Position numbers and translations under genes: made by a program
Notes under the pieces: model-generated
Databases searched by the model: none
Told to the model about the DNA's origin: nothing
What the model saw: only the letters and a program-made list of their open reading frames with translations
From: Desulfocapsa sp.
Lineage (GTDB): Bacteria > Desulfobacterota > Desulfobulbia > Desulfobulbales > Desulfocapsaceae
Assembly (NCBI GenBank): GCA_030635405.1
Contig: DAOVZA010000159.1
Span: 1-5,762 of the forward strand
Length of the DNA: 5,762 nt
Direction of reading: 5' to 3'
In this document: positions 5,082 to 5,762 of the stretch, one piece after another
Position numbering within the stretch: the first letter of the stretch is position 1
Layout: each line of letters starts with the position of its first letter

Positions 5082-5762
5082 GAAACTCAATGCTTTGCAG
5101 CTATTATTTCTGATCCTTGTCTTTTGTCTGATAACATTGCTTGGTTTCGTTCTCTGTACCGTTCCCGAAGATGCTCCACCAGGGCTTGCAAACGCCGTTT
5201 CTTCTCTACAGGAGCAGAGTGGTGTGGAAAGTCCAGTGACCGCAGTACTGCTCAATTTCCGCGGATATGATACTCTGCTGGAAGTCATGGTGCTGCTGCT
5301 TGCCGTAATCGGTGTCTGGTCTCTAATAAAATCTCCTTCAGCTGACGACAAAACTGAGATAAGTCCCGTGCAGATGGGAGTTGTTCGCCTGCTTGCCCCG
5401 GTTATGTGTATGGTTGCACTGTATTTGGTGTGGCAGGGAAGTCACCTGGCAGGAGGAGCATTTCAGGGAGGAGCCATATTCGGCGCTGTGGGTGTTCTGC
5501 TCCTGGTAAGTGAAATCCCCTGGCTACAAGCTGTTCCTGCCTATCTTCTTCGCATCGGTCTGATTCTGGGGCCAATGACTTTTCTTATCACTGCTATATG
5601 CTGTCTTTTTCTCACCGGCAGCCTGCTTGCATATCCTGAAGGAACGGCTGGATGGCTGATTCTTCTCATCGAAACCACTTGCGCACTCTCCATTGGTCTG
5701 ACTCTAAGCCTGCTTTTTGCTGGTGGCCATCCTGATGAGATGATTTCCGGTGGAGATACTCC
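5056..5762 (+). CDS. mnhB: MbhE-MnhB fusion antiporter subunit (3' end cut by window)
   Basis: The frame stays open from ATG 5056 to the window end, giving 235 residues so far. The first part (about 1-95) is MbhE-like: a basic start, a helix at 16-35, an outside loop, then TAVLLNFRGYDTLLEVMVLL (62-81). The second part (about 108-225) is an MnhB/MrpB domain with helices at about 111-127, 138-154, 163-190 and 200-222. Its loop GSHLAGGAFQGGAI (128-141) matches the family PGGGF-GG loop, but with Ala for the usual Pro and for the third Gly. AAGGAG (5047-5052) is a strong ribosome site, though only 3 nt from the ATG. It overlaps the MbhD-like gene by 26 nt. MbhE and MbhF are separate proteins in archaeal MBH, so this is a fused version. 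Nearly all of the MnhB domain is present; mnhC and the large MnhD/MnhA-type subunits are expected next. Confidence 0.88.
   Translation, partial: MKQIRKRYKKLNALQLLFLILVFCLITLLGFVLCTVPEDAPPGLANAVSSLQEQSGVESPVTAVLLNFRGYDTLLEVMVLLLAVIGVWSLIKSPSADDKTEISPVQMGVVRLLAPVMCMVALYLVWQGSHLAGGAFQGGAIFGAVGVLLLVSEIPWLQAVPAYLLRIGLILGPMTFLITAICCLFLTGSLLAYPEGTAGWLILLIETTCALSIGLTLSLLFAGGHPDEMISGGDT

Overview
The window looks like a chromosomal segment from a Gram-negative, probably anaerobic bacterium. A Desulfobacterota (sulfate-reducer-like) host is my best guess, not a demonstrated fact. The clues are a NifA-type sigma-54 activator, the iron-sulfur queuosine enzyme QueH, an Mrp antiporter set with the archaeal-MBH style of gene order, and tRNA genes that encode their own CCA ends. 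The regulator, queH and rdgB stretch is AT-rich; the membrane-protein genes on the right are visibly richer in GC.

Layout, left to right. (1) Positions 2-184, minus strand: two serine tRNA genes in tandem, tRNA-Ser(UGA) then tRNA-Ser(GCU) in transcript order, behind a strong sigma-70 promoter at 194-222. (2) Positions 185-368: a divergent regulatory gap with a second sigma-70-like promoter facing right. (3) Positions 369-2518: a GAF-AAA+-Fis sigma-54 activator overlapping queH by 4 bp. (4) Positions 2519-2688: a gap with inverted repeats and a good sigma-54 -24/-12 candidate in front of rdgB. (5) Positions 2689-3366: rdgB (ITP/XTP pyrophosphatase), closed by a 12-bp hairpin. (6) Positions 3367-3663: a gap with no convincing gene. 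(7) Positions 3664 to the end: five overlapping genes for small membrane subunits, in the order mnhE, mnhF, mnhG, an MbhD-like (DUF4040) gene, and an MbhE-MnhB fusion cut by the window end.

How they work together. The last five genes should form part of one multi-subunit Na+/H+ antiporter module. The order matches mbhA-F of archaeal membrane-bound hydrogenase, so the unseen downstream genes decide whether this is a stand-alone Mrp antiporter or the ion-pumping half of a redox complex. The regulator and queH are translationally coupled, and a sigma-54 promoter candidate lies just after them, which makes rdgB a plausible target of the neighbouring activator (inference). I see no phage, transposon, CRISPR or defence genes. 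No wholly new system is evident. The points most worth checking are the rdgB sigma-54 promoter with its upstream repeats, the regulator-queH coupling, and the MBH-like fusion operon.
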